Positions 35,911-47,590 of a stretch of DNA of 64,000 nt are shown in pieces (position 1 is the stretch's first letter; every line of letters begins with the position of its first letter). The notes beneath the pieces were generated by a model that did not search any database, had not been told where the DNA came from, and saw nothing but the letters and a program-made list of their open reading frames with translations. The stretch is from Pelecanus crispus (Eukaryota; Chordata; Aves; Pelecaniformes; Pelecanidae), in the NCBI RefSeq assembly GCF_030463565.1, contig NC_134675.1:11801862-11865861 (forward strand), in the 5' to 3' direction. A program made the position numbers and the translations under genes.

Positions 35911-36060
35911 CTAAAATGATTGACATTTGTTTTACTAAGGAATGAAAGCACAAATGAACCCGGTCTCCGATCACTCTCTCGAATAAGGTAACTTCCAGGT
36001 TTTCCCGCTTGCCAAAGACGTTCTTCTGCAATTGCTCTGTCCAGTTTTCCATGATACCAC
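35911..36060 (-). CDS. RASA1: RASA1 exon: N-terminal SH2 domain, first part
   Basis: 150-nt exon: (Q)WYHGKLDRAIAEERL, then WQAGKPGSYLIRESDRR and PGSFVLSFLSKTNVNHF. Acceptor 'tgttttttag', donor gtgaga at 35905-35910. YLIRESD holds the FLVR-type Arg that contacts phosphotyrosine, and it is intact. From recall of the mammalian protein, this copy differs at several sites (W for R after ERL, P for S after AGK, KTNV for QMNVV) and lacks one residue near the end, a clean 3-nt loss. The preceding exon, with the Gly-rich N-terminus, is not found upstream in the window. Confidence 0.95.
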
Positions 36061-36507
36061 CTAAAAAACAATGTAACAATGGGTGTCCTTAGAATTTAAG
36101 GCTTCTGTTTATTTTCACAGAACAGACCTGTGAAACTAACGAAAGTTCTCAGTTAAAACTGATGCAATTCCAAACCTTTATTTCAAATAAAGTTATCAGA
36201 TATTTACATGTGCAACCTCTCTCAAATTACTTATTTCCAATACACAGAATTTTTAAAACTTCACAGGTTCAGATAACCCATTTCCCCAAATAACTCAAAC
36301 TGGAGGAAAGCACTCTGAACCACCCAAAGGGGACAAAGGCTCTCTATAACCAGCTTTTTTCTTTCCTCCCCAATTTGCTCATTTTCAGTAAACGAGCAGA
36401 ACCAGAGGTAACTGATCTGACTCACTGTTTTATTTTAAGCCTACTCAGGCTTCAGTTCAGGCTATAACCTGAATTGAAGCAGTCACCAGACCATATTTCA
36501 GCCCCCC

Positions 36508-36538
<31 letters not shown>

Positions 36539-37299
36539 AAAAAAAAGTCTTCCCCAAACCCAACACACAGCCTATTAAAAACAAATACAGATGCACAGCA
36601 ACTCACAGACTGCAAAAGAACACTTCAGTTTAAGGCAAAGATTAGACTCATCATTCAAACATTCCTTACCCTTACCTCAATTTTCTTTTATTTACAAAAC
36701 TCTAGTCAGACCTCTTTCTACCCCAAACAATCAAATGCGGGGGAAGCAGCAGTGGAGGGAGCAACTGAAGCAAAGCCAAGTGTTGTTCTCAAAACCTCTT
36801 AAAAAGGAAAACTTTTATATACAGCTACTGTTTTATACTATTTAAATTATCAACTATTTCAGACCATTCACCTATTGATTCTACCAGTTCACGCATGTCT
36901 TGCAAGAGTTGCAAAAAAAGCATTTTGGAAGAGATATGAGAAAGTGATCTTTTGGCTTAACATACACGAGAAAAAAAGAAAAATTACAAAAGTTTAGAGT
37001 AAAAATAAATAGATAAATAAATAAAAAGAACAGCTTAGCTGTTGATAAAAATCTTGCCAGAAACATTTTTTCTATGAAATGGAAGTGAAAGTTGGCTTTG
37101 AGAACTTCTATCAGAATGAAAGTCAAATAGACTATACAGATACAGATCACATATACCAGCAGAAGCAGTACCAGTGTAGATACTGTTTACATTGGCAAAG
37201 CTGCAGTCTTGTTCATATAGCTCTCTCCTTTGCTTCTCCTCATCCTAATTAAAACAAACAACTGTATAGCACTTGAGGCAATGTTAGAAAGATCATGTC
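36061..37299. other. unassigned sequence upstream of the first RASA1 exon seen
   Basis: Intron-like DNA. It contains a C27-A18 tract at 36502-36546. No GC-rich first exon or CpG island seen. Confidence 0.5.
36502..36546 (+). repeat. C27-A18 homopolymer pair
   Basis: Twenty-seven Cs followed by eighteen As. Confidence 0.9.
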
Positions 37300-37668
37300 T
37301 GTGGTGGGTTGACCCCAGCCAGCATCTAACCACCCACACAGCTGCTTGCTCACTCCCCCCAACCCCCAGCAGAACAGGGTAGGGAATAGGAAGAGCAAAA
37401 GCAAGAAAATTGGTGGGTTGAGATAAAGTTTAATAAGTGAAGAAGGAATAAAGGAATGGGGCTGGGGGAAACAGAAAACAAAACAACAGAAGCAATGCAA
37501 AGGCAAGCAATCACTACCTCCCACAAGCAGACCAACACCCAGCCAGTCTCTGAGCAATGGCTACCTTGGAAGACACACACACCCCTCCCTTTTTTTTTTT
37601 TTATTGCCGAGCATGACTTGATATGGTATGGAATATCCCTTTGGCAAATTTCAGTCAGCTGTCCTGCT
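37300..37668 (-). mobile_element. ERV LTR, family A relative, truncated
   Basis: Begins 'tgtggtgggttgaccccagc' on the plus strand (the LTR 3' end on the minus strand). It carries the 'gttgagataaagtttaataa' and 'tatggaatatccctttgg' blocks of family A, but loses similarity near 37668 before the LTR start. Confidence 0.8.
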
Positions 37669-38267
37669 CGTCACACACATGAACTAATTGGTTCTTACAA
37701 TTCTCCCACAAGACAAGGAAATGGTATTAATTCCATTTTACTTACAGGGAGCTGAGGTATTCAGATTGAGTTCACAAGTGTCCATTAATATTACATCTCA
37801 AGTTTGAGATGCCTACACCTGTTTTTCCAAAGTACTTAGCAATATATATATATAGGTTTTTACATGTGAAAAACTCCTGCTTACTTCAATTGCATTTGGA
37901 AGCGTTCAGCATTTCTGCAAATCAAGCCTAGGTTCTATTTTGTACACCACAACCTGGATGCTCACTGAACCTCTCTACTGTAAAACAGACAAGACAGACA
38001 AAAAAAGGCTTTTTGTACTTCAGAACCTAGAGAAATAAGTTGTACTATACAATGAAAACAGCAGTTTTCGTAGCACTGATATTTGTTCCTTTAAAGCTTA
38101 TTTTGGTAAACATGCATATGCAAATACACGCACATATTTGACTTAAATTGTAAGCACATAAGTTTTAACTATGAAATAGAATTTACCTAAGAATAATTGA
38201 ATACAGGATTTTAAAGGACTTACTGATGTTAGTATTGGTTAGAAAAATTAAAAACTGATTGGGACAC

Positions 38268-38825
38268 TGTCCCAGCAGCCAGCAACTAAGCACCACGCAG
38301 CCGCTCGCTCACTCCCCCTACCCCGGTGGGATGGGGGAGAGAATCGGAGGAGTAAGAGGGAGAAACACTCCTGGGTTGAGATAAGAACAGTTTAATAATT
38401 GAAATAAAGTAAGATAGTAATGATGATAATAACAATATAATAATGATAATAATAATAATATACAAAGCAAGTGATGCACAATGCAATTGCTCACCACCCG
38501 CCGACCGATACCCAGACAGTTCCCGAGCAGCAATCGCTGCTCCCCGGCCACCCCCCCCCAGTTTATATACTGAGCATGACGTCATGTGGTATGGAATAGC
38601 CCTTTGGGCAGTTTGGATCAACTATTCTGGCTGTGCCCCCTCCCAGCTTCTTGTGCACCTGGCAGAGCATGGGAAGCTGAAAAGTCCTTGACTAGCATAA
38701 GCAGTACTTAGCAACAACTAAAACATCAGTGTGTTATCAGCATTCTTCTCCTATTAAATCCAAAACACAGCACTATGCCAGCTACTAGGAAGAAAATTAA
38801 CTCTATCCCAGCCGCAACCAGGACA
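38268..38825 (-). mobile_element. solo LTR, family A
   Basis: 558 bp with a perfect 5-bp repeat GACAC (38263-38267 and 38826-38830). Perfect TGACGTCA at 38577-38584 next to the TATA box (38562-38569), as in the copy at 26310, which it matches closely throughout. Confidence 0.92.
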
Positions 38826-38830
38826 GACAC

Positions 38831-39800
38831 TGTTGATGCAGAGTCCTCAATGAATTGTTGAACATGCTAGCTTGCTAACACATGAATTCATGCTATTGGG
38901 ATATGAGGAAACTGAAATTAGCACTAGCACCTTTCCACAATAAGTACTATGATAGATGAGATAATAGGAAAGAACAGAAATTATTCAGTTTGACTTATTG
39001 TCACAAGAAATCTTGCTTATAACTTCATATTCCTGACCTTTCAGCAACTGATACCATGCCACATAGCTAACGGAATTCACAGAAGAAATATTTTTTATTT
39101 TCTTTCACACAGGACTTCTGTTGCTTAATTACACTTATGTTTTTATATAATATACAAAAACATATTCCAATTCTAAATACTTTATCTTGATGCTTAACTA
39201 TAAAATACTTGCAAAGCACACAAAACCCAAACGAAAGGGGAAACTGAAATTCAAACAATTATGGCATTCTGTTGTCGGCAAGTTTGACTAGCTCACAGGT
39301 CCTTCCACATGCCATGTTGAACAGACAGAGGAAAGAATTATTTTTTAAATAGAGACCCATGATTTCTCAGTTTTCTCTGATCTCACAGGACTATGTAATA
39401 CAAAAGTTACATGATAAATTTCACATGCATCAGTACTTAGAAGCTGTCACATAACTTATCACTCAGGACGCATTTTTTTTCCTGAAGAGGTGCAAAATGT
39501 TGTCTTACCTAGAGTGTACTATTATATTAGTCTCATGAAAAGAATTAAAGCTTGGATAGGAGGGTATCAAAGTAAAAAAACTTACCTAGCTATTCATAAA
39601 AAGAAAGCTGCCCCTCCGGCCATGACTCTTATCAAATGTACTCATTCCAAACAGTAACTCACTACTACTAAGATTTATACCCTTCATCATTGCCAAGGAC
39701 AAGATCCCTATAATTTCTAGTCACCTATTATTTTCTTGCCTAGTCCTAACTAGGAACACTTTTTCATTTCCAACATTAACTTTGCAAGTTTTAAGTGATG
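38831..39800. other. unassigned sequence between two LTRs
   Basis: AT-rich DNA with no exon or known repeat recognised. Confidence 0.45.
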
Positions 39801-39805
39801 ATAAT

Positions 39806-40385
39806 TGTATTGGTTTTGGCTGGGATGGAGTTAATTTTCTTCACAGTAGCTTGTACGGGGCTATGTTTTGGATTTGTGCTGAAAACAGCATTGATAATGC
39901 AGGGATGGGTTTTGTTATTGCTGAACAGTGCTTACACAGCATCAAGGCCTTTTCTGCTCCTCACACCGCCCTGCCAGTGAGTAGGCTGGAGGTACACAAG
40001 AAGCCGGGAGGGGACACAGTTGGGACAGCTGACCCCAACTGGCCAAAGGGATATTCCATACCATATGACATCGTGCTCAGCAATAAATCTGGGGGGATGG
40101 AGGTTGGCAGGGGCTGCGGTTGCTCAGGGAGTAGGCTGGGCATCAGTCGGTGGTGAGCAATTGTTTTCTTTTGCATCACTTGTTTTTCTTGGGTTTGTTG
40201 GTGGGGTTTTTTTTTCCCCTCTCTCTGCTGTTTTTTCCCCTCCTTTTTTAAATTCTTAATCTGCCTTTATCTCAACCCATGAGTTTTCTCACTTTTACTC
40301 TTCCGATTCTCCCCCCACCCCACTGGGGGGTAGTGAGCAAGCGGCTGTGTGGTGCGTAGTTGCCGGCTGGGGTTAAACCACAACA
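39806..40385 (+). mobile_element. solo LTR, family A (second subtype)
   Basis: 580 bp from 'tgtattggttttggctggg' to 'gggttaaaccacaaca', with a perfect 5-bp repeat ATAAT (39801-39805 and 40386-40390). It is closest to the 17907 LTR. It lacks the long AAT stretch of the 26310/38268 subtype. Confidence 0.92.
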
Positions 40386-40390
40386 ATAAT

Positions 40391-41283
40391 CCACTATTTT
40401 CACAATGCTTTGAGCAAATATAACTAAACAACGTTCTGAATCACACAGCTAGTGCCCTGACAATACAATAGCTATTATCAGATGCATCAAAAGAAAAAAA
40501 ACATAAGTAGCCTTGCAACAGAAGGTTATGAAATGATCCAACTACAAGATGTCTTACTAATTATAGACCACAGTATTAGGTAGTTGTTTCCATGACCAGC
40601 TGTTTAACCATTGCTATAACTAACTTGTTACCTATATTGCAATTTTAATTTTTTTTTTTTTTTAATTCTGAGAATATCAATAATAGACTTCCATGCTTCA
40701 CAAAGCAATCGGATGCTGTGCAAGGAAATATTTCCATCTGTCAGTTTAAGTCAAAAGCAGCATGTTCAAAACTCCAACCCTATGCATCACAACCTGAACT
40801 ACAGTAAAGAAACAGGATGAAGACACAACTACAAAGTGATAAACAGTTTGGATTCTGAGCATTGTGGCATATACACAAGCAACATACAGCTGCATAAGGG
40901 ACCATTCCTGACACTTCAGCCACTTCATGTAGTTGAGAGCCATAAGCCAGGTCATGAATTTCATGACATGAGTTGCACAGGGAGTTAGAGAGTTGTTCTC
41001 TCTAGCCTACAAACAAGAGCTCCTTAGTTTTCCTCTGTTCCGCTGAAGAAGCTAGGTACCAGAAAACTAGTCACACAGGTCTCATTAGGCCCAGCTAACA
41101 GACCTTCTACTGTGAGCAGGAATGTTATTACACGGCAGCCCTTTAGCAAGCTCATGGGACAATCACAGGACACTTAGCAGCCCCCAACATTGAAGCACTA
41201 CAAGGTTCATGAAAGACAGGCTGTTCACAAAGAGATAGCAGACAGTGAATTTACCATCTGGAAGGAGGCAGTTGCTACCATGT
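40391..41283. other. unassigned sequence
   Basis: No gene or recognised repeat between a solo LTR and an ERV 3' LTR. Confidence 0.45.
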
Positions 41284-41819
41284 TGCTGTGGTTTAAGTCG
41301 GTAAGCAGCTAAACACTACACAGACATTTGCTCACTCCCCCCCTCCCCGGTGGGATGGGGGAGAGAATGGGGGGGGGGAAATAAAATTCGTGGGTTGAGA
41401 TAAAGACAGTTTAATAGGAGAGAAAAGGAAGGGAAATTATTATTATTATTAATATACAAAATAAGTGATGCACAATGCAATTGCTTACCACCTGCCGACC
41501 GATACCCAGACAGTTCCCAAGCAGCGATCCCTGCCCCCCGGCCAACTCCCCCCAGTTTATATACTGAGCATGATGTCATATGGTATGGAATAGCCCTTTG
41601 GCCGGTTTGGGTCAGCTGTCCTGGCTATGCTCCCTCCCAGCCTCTTGTGCACCTGGCAGAGCCTGGGAAGCTGAAAAGTCCTTGACTAGCATAAGCAGTA
41701 CTTAGCAACAACTAAAACATCAGTGTGTTATCAACATTATTCTCATACGAAATCCAAAACACAGCACTATGCCTGCTACTAGGAAGAAAATTAACTCTGT
41801 CCCAGCCAAAACCAGGACA
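41284..41819 (-). repeat. 3' LTR of the 41-47 kb ERV, family A
   Basis: Family-A LTR joined directly to internal ERV sequence at 41820. The CRE-like site next to its TATA box is changed to TGATGTCA. Confidence 0.88.
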
Positions 41820-42459
41820 GTATCCACCCCTTATTCTCTACCATCTACGTCATGCCCAGGTCCTACCCTTTCCAATACATTCCAATTAATCACCACCACT
41901 TTCTCTGTCTTTTGATGTATACACACAGATATCATTCCCTTAGTCTATGGGCCATCCCTCTAAAATGTCCACTGAGTTCATTCAGTCCATGACTTTGGGC
42001 TCGATTTGTCATAATAGTCTTTCAGGGCAGGAGAGATGGTGCGTAGTGTTGGATTGTTGCATCCTGAAGCCAGTTCTGGTTCCATCACCGCTGCGGTTCT
42101 ATCATTGCTGCACTTTGCTCGGTTTCATCAAAGTTCATTCTTCATTAGTCTGGGCAATTCTTACTGTAATACCATTATGGTTGCTATATGCCATATCAAA
42201 AGAGATGGCACAGAGTATTATATAGCAATTAACATCATACCATTCAGTTCATTGGCTATTTTCACCCAAAATCAAATCCCCTTGAGGTACACATTGGACC
42301 TCCCCATCCTTTCGCATCAGCCCACCAAGTGCACCCAGGTCCTTGAGCAAAAGCAATCCCACGAATGGGTTTGCCTTTGCCAGAGGGGGAAGTAACCCAG
42401 ACTGTCTTCCCCAGCATGTTTTTTACGTGCACTACAGGAACTTTATGCCCCTCTACAGT

Positions 42460-42909
42460 ATGTAAGAGTTTTGATTGGGCAGGGGCAGCTCGATTGGCAG
42501 ACCCCCTAGTGTTGACTAACCTAATTTAGCCTTCGCTAAATGTGTATCCCAATGTTTGAACATCCCACCACCCATTGCTCTCAGGGTAGTCTTTAACAGT
42601 CCATTGTATCGTTCGATTTTCCCAGAGGCTGATGCATGATAGGGAATGTGATATACCCATTCAATGCCATGCTCTTTGGCCCAGGTGTCTATGAGGTTGT
42701 TTCGGAAATGAGTCCCGTTGTCTGAATCAATTCTTTCTGGGGTGTCATGTCACCATAAGACTTGCTTTTCAAGGCCCAGGATAGTGTTCCGGGCGGCGGC
42801 ATGGGCCACAGAATATGTTTCCAGCCATCCGGTGGTTCACCATGGTGAGCATGTGGCGTTTGCCTTGGCGTGTTCGTGGGAGTGTGATATAATCAATCTG
42901 CCAGGCCTC
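42460..42909 (-). pseudogene. ERV integrase core (DDE) part
   Basis: Integrase inserts viral DNA into the host genome. On the minus strand: AWQIDYITLP just below 42909 (first catalytic Asp), SDNGTHF near 42705 (second Asp) and SGKIERYNG near 42610 (catalytic Glu). All three acidic residues remain, but the reading frame is broken between them and the solo LTR separates this part from the zinc-binding half. Not functional. Confidence 0.82.
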
Positions 42910-43656
42910 TGTGAGAGACTGAAAGAGTTAACGTCTCAAACATTGTGGTGGGGCAAGTTAAGGTCTACACAGAGGCAAGTTAAGGTCTCCATAGCGATAA
43001 GCAATAAATTGGAGTCTGCATAGCACCACAGGTGAGGTGAGAAGGAGCCAGGAGGCCTACTGGAGGATGTGCAGTTCCGCTGGAGGTCACGCGGAGTTCA
43101 TTTGAGGAAGGGGCTCACGACCACCACCCCCACACACACAGTGGCGCCTGCGCAGAAGATGAAGAACATTCTGGAACAAGCCTCAAGGGGGGCGAGACTA
43201 GAGGCGGGGACTGGCCTATAAAAGACACAACTCCGAGGAGCCACGTGTGCACCCCCACCATTGGAGGACTCCACGCTGCTGCTGCTGCTCCGGACCTGCC
43301 TCCCCCACCTGCTGCCGGCGGCCCTGCACTCCAAGAGCGGCACGCCCACCACCGGACGACTGCCAAGTTTACCATCGACATCGCGGGATCCAAGGGCAGT
43401 GATCTCTCTCTCTCTCTCTCCTTTCTTCCTTTTCCTTTCCTCTTATAAGTACTTGAAATAGAACCCACGTTGCCTACCGTTGCGCTGCGCTTTCCTGGTT
43501 CGGGTTGCCTACCATTATGCTTTCCAAGTTCAGGTTGGTGTTTACCATCGATAAAGTGGTTAATCAATCGCTTGGTGTTGGTTCACCTTAATTTAGCCCA
43601 AGGGAAACACAGAACCTCCACGATCCTCTCTGGGCAGCCCAGTTTGTGTCGTGACA
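42910..43656 (+). mobile_element. solo LTR, family B, inside the ERV integrase
   Basis: 747 bp from 'tgtgagagactgaaagagt' to 'agtttgtgtcgtgaca'; near-matching flanks gcctc (42905-42909) and gcccc (43657-43661). TATA box 'cctataaaagaca' near 43216. Same family as 9569-10426. It lies a few residues before the first catalytic Asp of integrase. Confidence 0.87.
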
Positions 43657-44582
43657 GCCCCCCCATATTTATATTTCAGCCATCGCCCACCATACCAGAG
43701 AGGCTTGAACCCCTTGGCTTGCTTGACTGCAGCGCATGTTTCACATTCACGAATAACCTGTGCAATACTGTCCATGGTTAAGTCCACCCCTCGATCATGA
43801 GCCCATCTATATGTTGCATCCCTTCCTTGATGGCCTGAGGCATCATGGGCCCACCAAGCTATAAATAATTCACCCTGATGTTGCCAGTCCAGATCCACCT
43901 GAGCCACTTCAATCTTAGCGGCCTGATCCACCTGCTGGTCATTTTCCTGTTCTTCAGTGGCCCAACTCTTGGGTACGTGAGCATCTACGTGATGTACTTT
44001 TACAACCAGGTTCTCTGCCCGGGCAGCAATATCTTGCCACAATGCAGCAGCCCGGATGGGTTCGCCTCTGCGCTGCCAGTTGCTCTGCTTCCATTGCTGC
44101 AACCACCCCCACAGGGCATTTGCCACCATCCATGAGTCGATATAGAGATAAAGGAATGGCCACTTTTCTCTTTCAGCAATATCTAAAGCCAGCTGGATGG
44201 CTTTCACCTCTGCAAACTGACTCGACTCCCCTTCTCCTTCAGCACTTTCTGCCACTTGTCCTATAGGACTCCATACAGCAGCTTTCCACCTCCGATGCTT
44301 TCCCACAAGACGACAGGACCCATCAGTGAACAGGGCATATTGCTTCTCATTTTCTGGCAATTTATTATACAGTGGGGCTTCCTCAGCACGTGTCACCTCC
44401 TCCTCTGGTGATATTCCAGAATTTTTGCCTTCTGGCCAGTCCATGATCACTTCCAAGATTCCTGGGCGACTGGGGTTTCCTATTTGAGCCCGTTGAGTGA
44501 TCAGCGCAACCCACTTACTCCACGTAGCATCAGTTGCATGATGTGTAGAGGGGACCCTCCCTTTGAACATCCAGCCCAGCAC
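43657..44582 (-). pseudogene. ERV RNase H and integrase zinc-binding region
   Basis: One open frame runs from 44582 down to 43593, its last part being LTR-B sequence. RNase H signs: YALFTDGSCR (first Asp), the FAEVKAIQLALDIAE helix (Glu), YLYIDSWMVANALWGWL (Asp) and HHVDAHVPK. Then the integrase N-terminal HHCC region: HDASGHQGRDATY and ECETCAAVKQ. RNase H removes the RNA strand during reverse transcription. The frame is open but is cut by the LTR insertion at its integrase end. Confidence 0.88.
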
Positions 44583-45436
44583 GGGCAGTCCGGGAGCTGG
44601 GCTTCAGTACCAACCACTTCTGAAGCAGCTCGAACCCCTTCATATGATGCCAGTATCTCTTTCTCAGTTGGAGGATAGCAGGCTTTGGATCCTCTGTATC
44701 CCCGACGCCAAAACCCTAGGGGTCGACCTCGAGTCTCCCCCGGTGCTTTCTGCCAGAAACTCCAGGTAGGGCCCTTCTCCCCGGCTGCGGTGTAGAGCAC
44801 ATTTTTTATATCCTGCCCTGTCCGGATTGGCCCAAGGGCTACTGCATGAACTATCTCCCTTTTAATTTGTTCAAAGGCTTGTCGTTGCTCAGGGCCCCAT
44901 TTGAAATCATTCTTCTTCCGGGTCACTTGGTAGAGAGGCCTTACGATCTGGCTGTAATTTGGAATATGCATTCTCCAAAAACCCACAACGCCTAAGAAAG
45001 CTTGTGCTTCCTTTCTGCTGGTTGGTGGGGACATAGCTGTTATTTTGTTGATCACATCCATTGGGATCTGACGACGTCCATCTTGCCATTTTATTCCTAA
45101 AAATTGGATCTCCTGTGCAGGTCCCTTGACCTTACTTTGTTTTATGGCAAAACCGGCCTTCAGAAGGATTTGGACTATTTTCTTTCCCTTCTCAAACACT
45201 TCTTCTGCTGTATTGCCCCACACGATGATGTCATCAATGTACTGCAGATGTTCTGGAGCTTCACCCTGTTCCAGTGCCGTCCGGATCAGTCCATGGCAAA
45301 TGGTGGGGCTGTGCTTCCACCCCTGGGGCAGTCGGTTCCAGGTGTACTGAACATCCCTCCAAGGGAAAGCAAACTGGGGCCTGCACTCTGCTGCCAAAGG
45401 GATGGAGAAAAACGCATTAGCGATATCGATTGGGGC
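44501..45436 (-). pseudogene. ERV reverse transcriptase, main part
   Basis: Frame 44501-45454 (its first codons lie in CR1 sequence). Motif [13 protein letters not shown], motif B LPQGWKHSPTICH and motif C YIDDIIVWG are intact, followed by the connection region (FLGVVGFWRMHIPNYSQIV). The frame changes near 44600, where RNase H continues in another frame with overlap. The RT fingers lie beyond the CR1 insertion at 46501-47105. Confidence 0.9.
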
Positions 45437-46500
45437 AGGGGATTGAGTGCGCACTCACTAAGTTTGCAGATGACACCAAGTTGGGTGGGAGTGTCGATCT
45501 GCTCGAGGGTAGGATGGCCCTGCAGAGGGACCTGGACAGGCGGGACCGATGGGCCGAGGCCAACTGTATGAGGTTTAACAAGGCCAAGTGCCGGGTCCCG
45601 CACTTGGGTCACAACAACCCCATGCAACGTTACAGGCTTGGGGAAGAGTGGCTGGAAAGCTGCCTGGCCGAAAAGGACCTGGGGGTGCTGGTTGACAGCC
45701 GGCTGAACATGAGCCAGCAGTGTGCCCAGGTGGCCAAGAAGGCCAACAGCACCCTGGCTTGTATCAGGAATAGTGTGGCCAGCAGGAGCAGGGAGGTGAT
45801 TGTGCCCCTGTACTCGGCGCTGGTGAGGCCGCACCTGGAATACTGTGTCCAGTTTTGGGCCCCTCAGTACAAGAAAGACATTGAGGTGCTGGAGCGTGTC
45901 CAGAGAAGGGCAACGAAGCTGGTGAAGGGTCTGGAGCACAGGCCTTATGGGGAGCGGCTGAGGGAACTGGGGCTGTTTAGCCTGGAGAAGAGGAGGCTGA
46001 GGGGAGACCTTATCGCTCTCTACAACTACCTGAAAGGAGGTTGTAGTCAGGTGGGTGTTGGTCTCTTCTCCCAAGTAGTTAGCGATAGGACGAGAGGAAA
46101 TGGGCTCAAGCTGTGCCAGGGGAGGTTTAGATTGGATATTAGGAAAAATTTCCTCACGGAAATGGTAGTCAAGCATTGGAACAGGCTGCCCAGAGAGGTG
46201 GTGGAGTCACCATCCCTGGAAGTGTTCAAAAAACGGGTAGACGTGGCACTTTGAGACATGGTTTAGTAAGCATGGCGGTGTTGGGTTGACGGTTGGACTG
46301 ATGATCTTAGAGGTCCTTTCAAAACTTAATGATTCCTACTTTTACTTTCATTATAAATGATCCAGCCACCAAGCCAGGAGGCGTGGGGTTGCTACTCTGC
46401 CCTTAATTGGTTTAGTGGTGGACTTGGCAATGTTAGGTTAATGGTTGGACTGGATGATCTTAAAGGTCTTTTCCAACCTAAACGATTCTGTGACTCTATG
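45437..46500 (+). mobile_element. CR1 LINE inserted in the ERV RT, double 3' tail
   Basis: 5'-truncated CR1 starting at motif C ([14 protein letters not shown]). The open frame runs to 46254 and ends in KKRVDVAL. The 3' UTR has the tail-spacer-tail form also seen at 28165, ending 'gattctgtgactctatg'. ERV sequence resumes at 46501. Confidence 0.93.
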
Positions 46501-47105
46501 CTACCACTTGGCTGCCTCTGACTCCAGTTCGTATTGAAGTTTAGCATGTCCAGCATGGCAGCACCCAGTGGCGGCGTGACTTCATTCAGGCCACAGCAGT
46601 CTACTGTTAGTCTCCACTCCCCATTAGACTCTCGCACTGGCCATATGGGACCGTTAAAGGGTGAGCGAGTCTTGCTGATCACTCCCTGGCTCTCCAGTCG
46701 ACGAATCAGGTTATGGATGGGAATCAGGGAGTCTCGGTTGGTGCAATATTGCCACCGGTGCACTGTTGTGGAAGCGATCGGCACCTGTTGTTCTTCAACC
46801 CTCAGCAACCCCGTAATAGAAGGGTCCTCTGAGAGACCAGGCAAGGTGGACAGCTGTTTAATTTCCTCCGTCTCCAAGGCAGCTATACCAAAAGCCCACC
46901 GGTACCCTTTTGGGTCCTTGAAATACCCTCTCCTGAGGTAGTCTATGCCAAGGATGCACGGAGCGTCTGGGCCAGTCACAATGGGGTGCTTTTGCCACTC
47001 ATTCCCAGTTAGGCTCACTTCTGCCTCCAATACAGTTAGCTGTTGGGATCCCCCTGTCACTCCAGACATACAGATGGGTTCTGCCCCTGCATAGCTTGAT
47101 GGCAT
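46501..47105 (-). pseudogene. ERV protease end and RT fingers
   Basis: Frame 46392-47105 (its tail is CR1). GIDYLRRGYFKDP is like the end of a retroviral protease; IHNLIRRLESQGVISKT and WRLTVDCCGLNEVTPP are the RT fingers (LTVDxRxLN motif, with C in place of R). The protease active-site DTG/DSG is not seen in this stretch. Confidence 0.78.
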
Positions 47106-47238
47106 TAGGGTACCCTGTGCACGTGTGTCCCCTAGAGCCTTCTACTCCTGTGGGTCTGATGTGCCAGGCCATCGAATCCACACAGTCCAGTAAACCCAGT
47201 TGTCCCTTTCCTCCACCTGGCTGGAGGCAGGGGCCCCT

Positions 47239-47590
47239 CTAGTCCTGGTCACAGTATTCGTTGTTCACTTCTTGTAAATGTGAATCACAAGTCCCTTGAT
47301 TAAGATCGGAAGTAAAATTAGCCCTCCTACTCTGTCTGGGGAACTGCTCACTGGAAACCGGAGCTGCAGTTTTCCTGGAAGAACCCCCTTGTGTGATTGT
47401 TTCTCCTTGCAACTCACGTACCCGTGCCTCTAGGGCCGAGGTAGATTTCCCATCCCACTTCCTCATGTCCTCTCCGTCGTCATGCAGGCAAAACCACAGG
47501 GTGCCCCGTGCTGTGTATCCTCTATATCCTCTCTCTTGAGTAGAGGGATACTTACTCCTAATGGCAAAATCCAAAAGAAGAGTGGAGAAC
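47239..47590 (-). pseudogene. ERV gag-like C-terminal fragment
   Basis: Frame 47239-47574 includes GTLWFCLHDDGEDMRKWDG and LEARVRELQGE, matching the gag-like region of the 17.9-22.2 kb ERV. It has no recognised domain. The upstream gag is missing. Confidence 0.65.

Larger units (their letters stand above)
14180..36060 (-). other. RASA1: RASA1 gene region (partial, six exons seen)
   Basis: RASA1 encodes p120 RasGAP, a cytoplasmic GTPase activator that turns off Ras and binds phosphotyrosine proteins through two SH2 domains around an SH3. The six exons total 539 nt and translate in one continuous frame across all five junctions, covering SH2-N, SH3 and the first residues of SH2-C (about residues 180-360 of the roughly 1047-residue human protein, from recall). 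The Gly/Pro-rich N-terminal exon, the rest of SH2-C, and the PH, C2 and GAP domains are not in view. Introns have absorbed many CR1s and LTRs. Open frame and intact splice sites suggest a gene still under selection, but expression cannot be judged from sequence. Confidence 0.93.
41284..47590 (-). mobile_element. ERV, family-A LTR, pol-rich remnant with two nested insertions
   Basis: Minus-strand provirus. From its 3' end: LTR (41284-41819), integrase (42460-42909 and 43657-43900), RNase H and RT (to 45436 and from 46501), protease end (about 46950-47105), gag-like sequence (47239-47590). A solo LTR (42910-43656) splits integrase and a CR1 (45437-46500) splits RT. No env-like frame is seen between integrase and the 3' LTR. 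The 5' end, with gag start, primer site and 5' LTR, is missing. The LTR at 49078 has its own target-site repeat and is a separate solo LTR. Confidence 0.88.
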
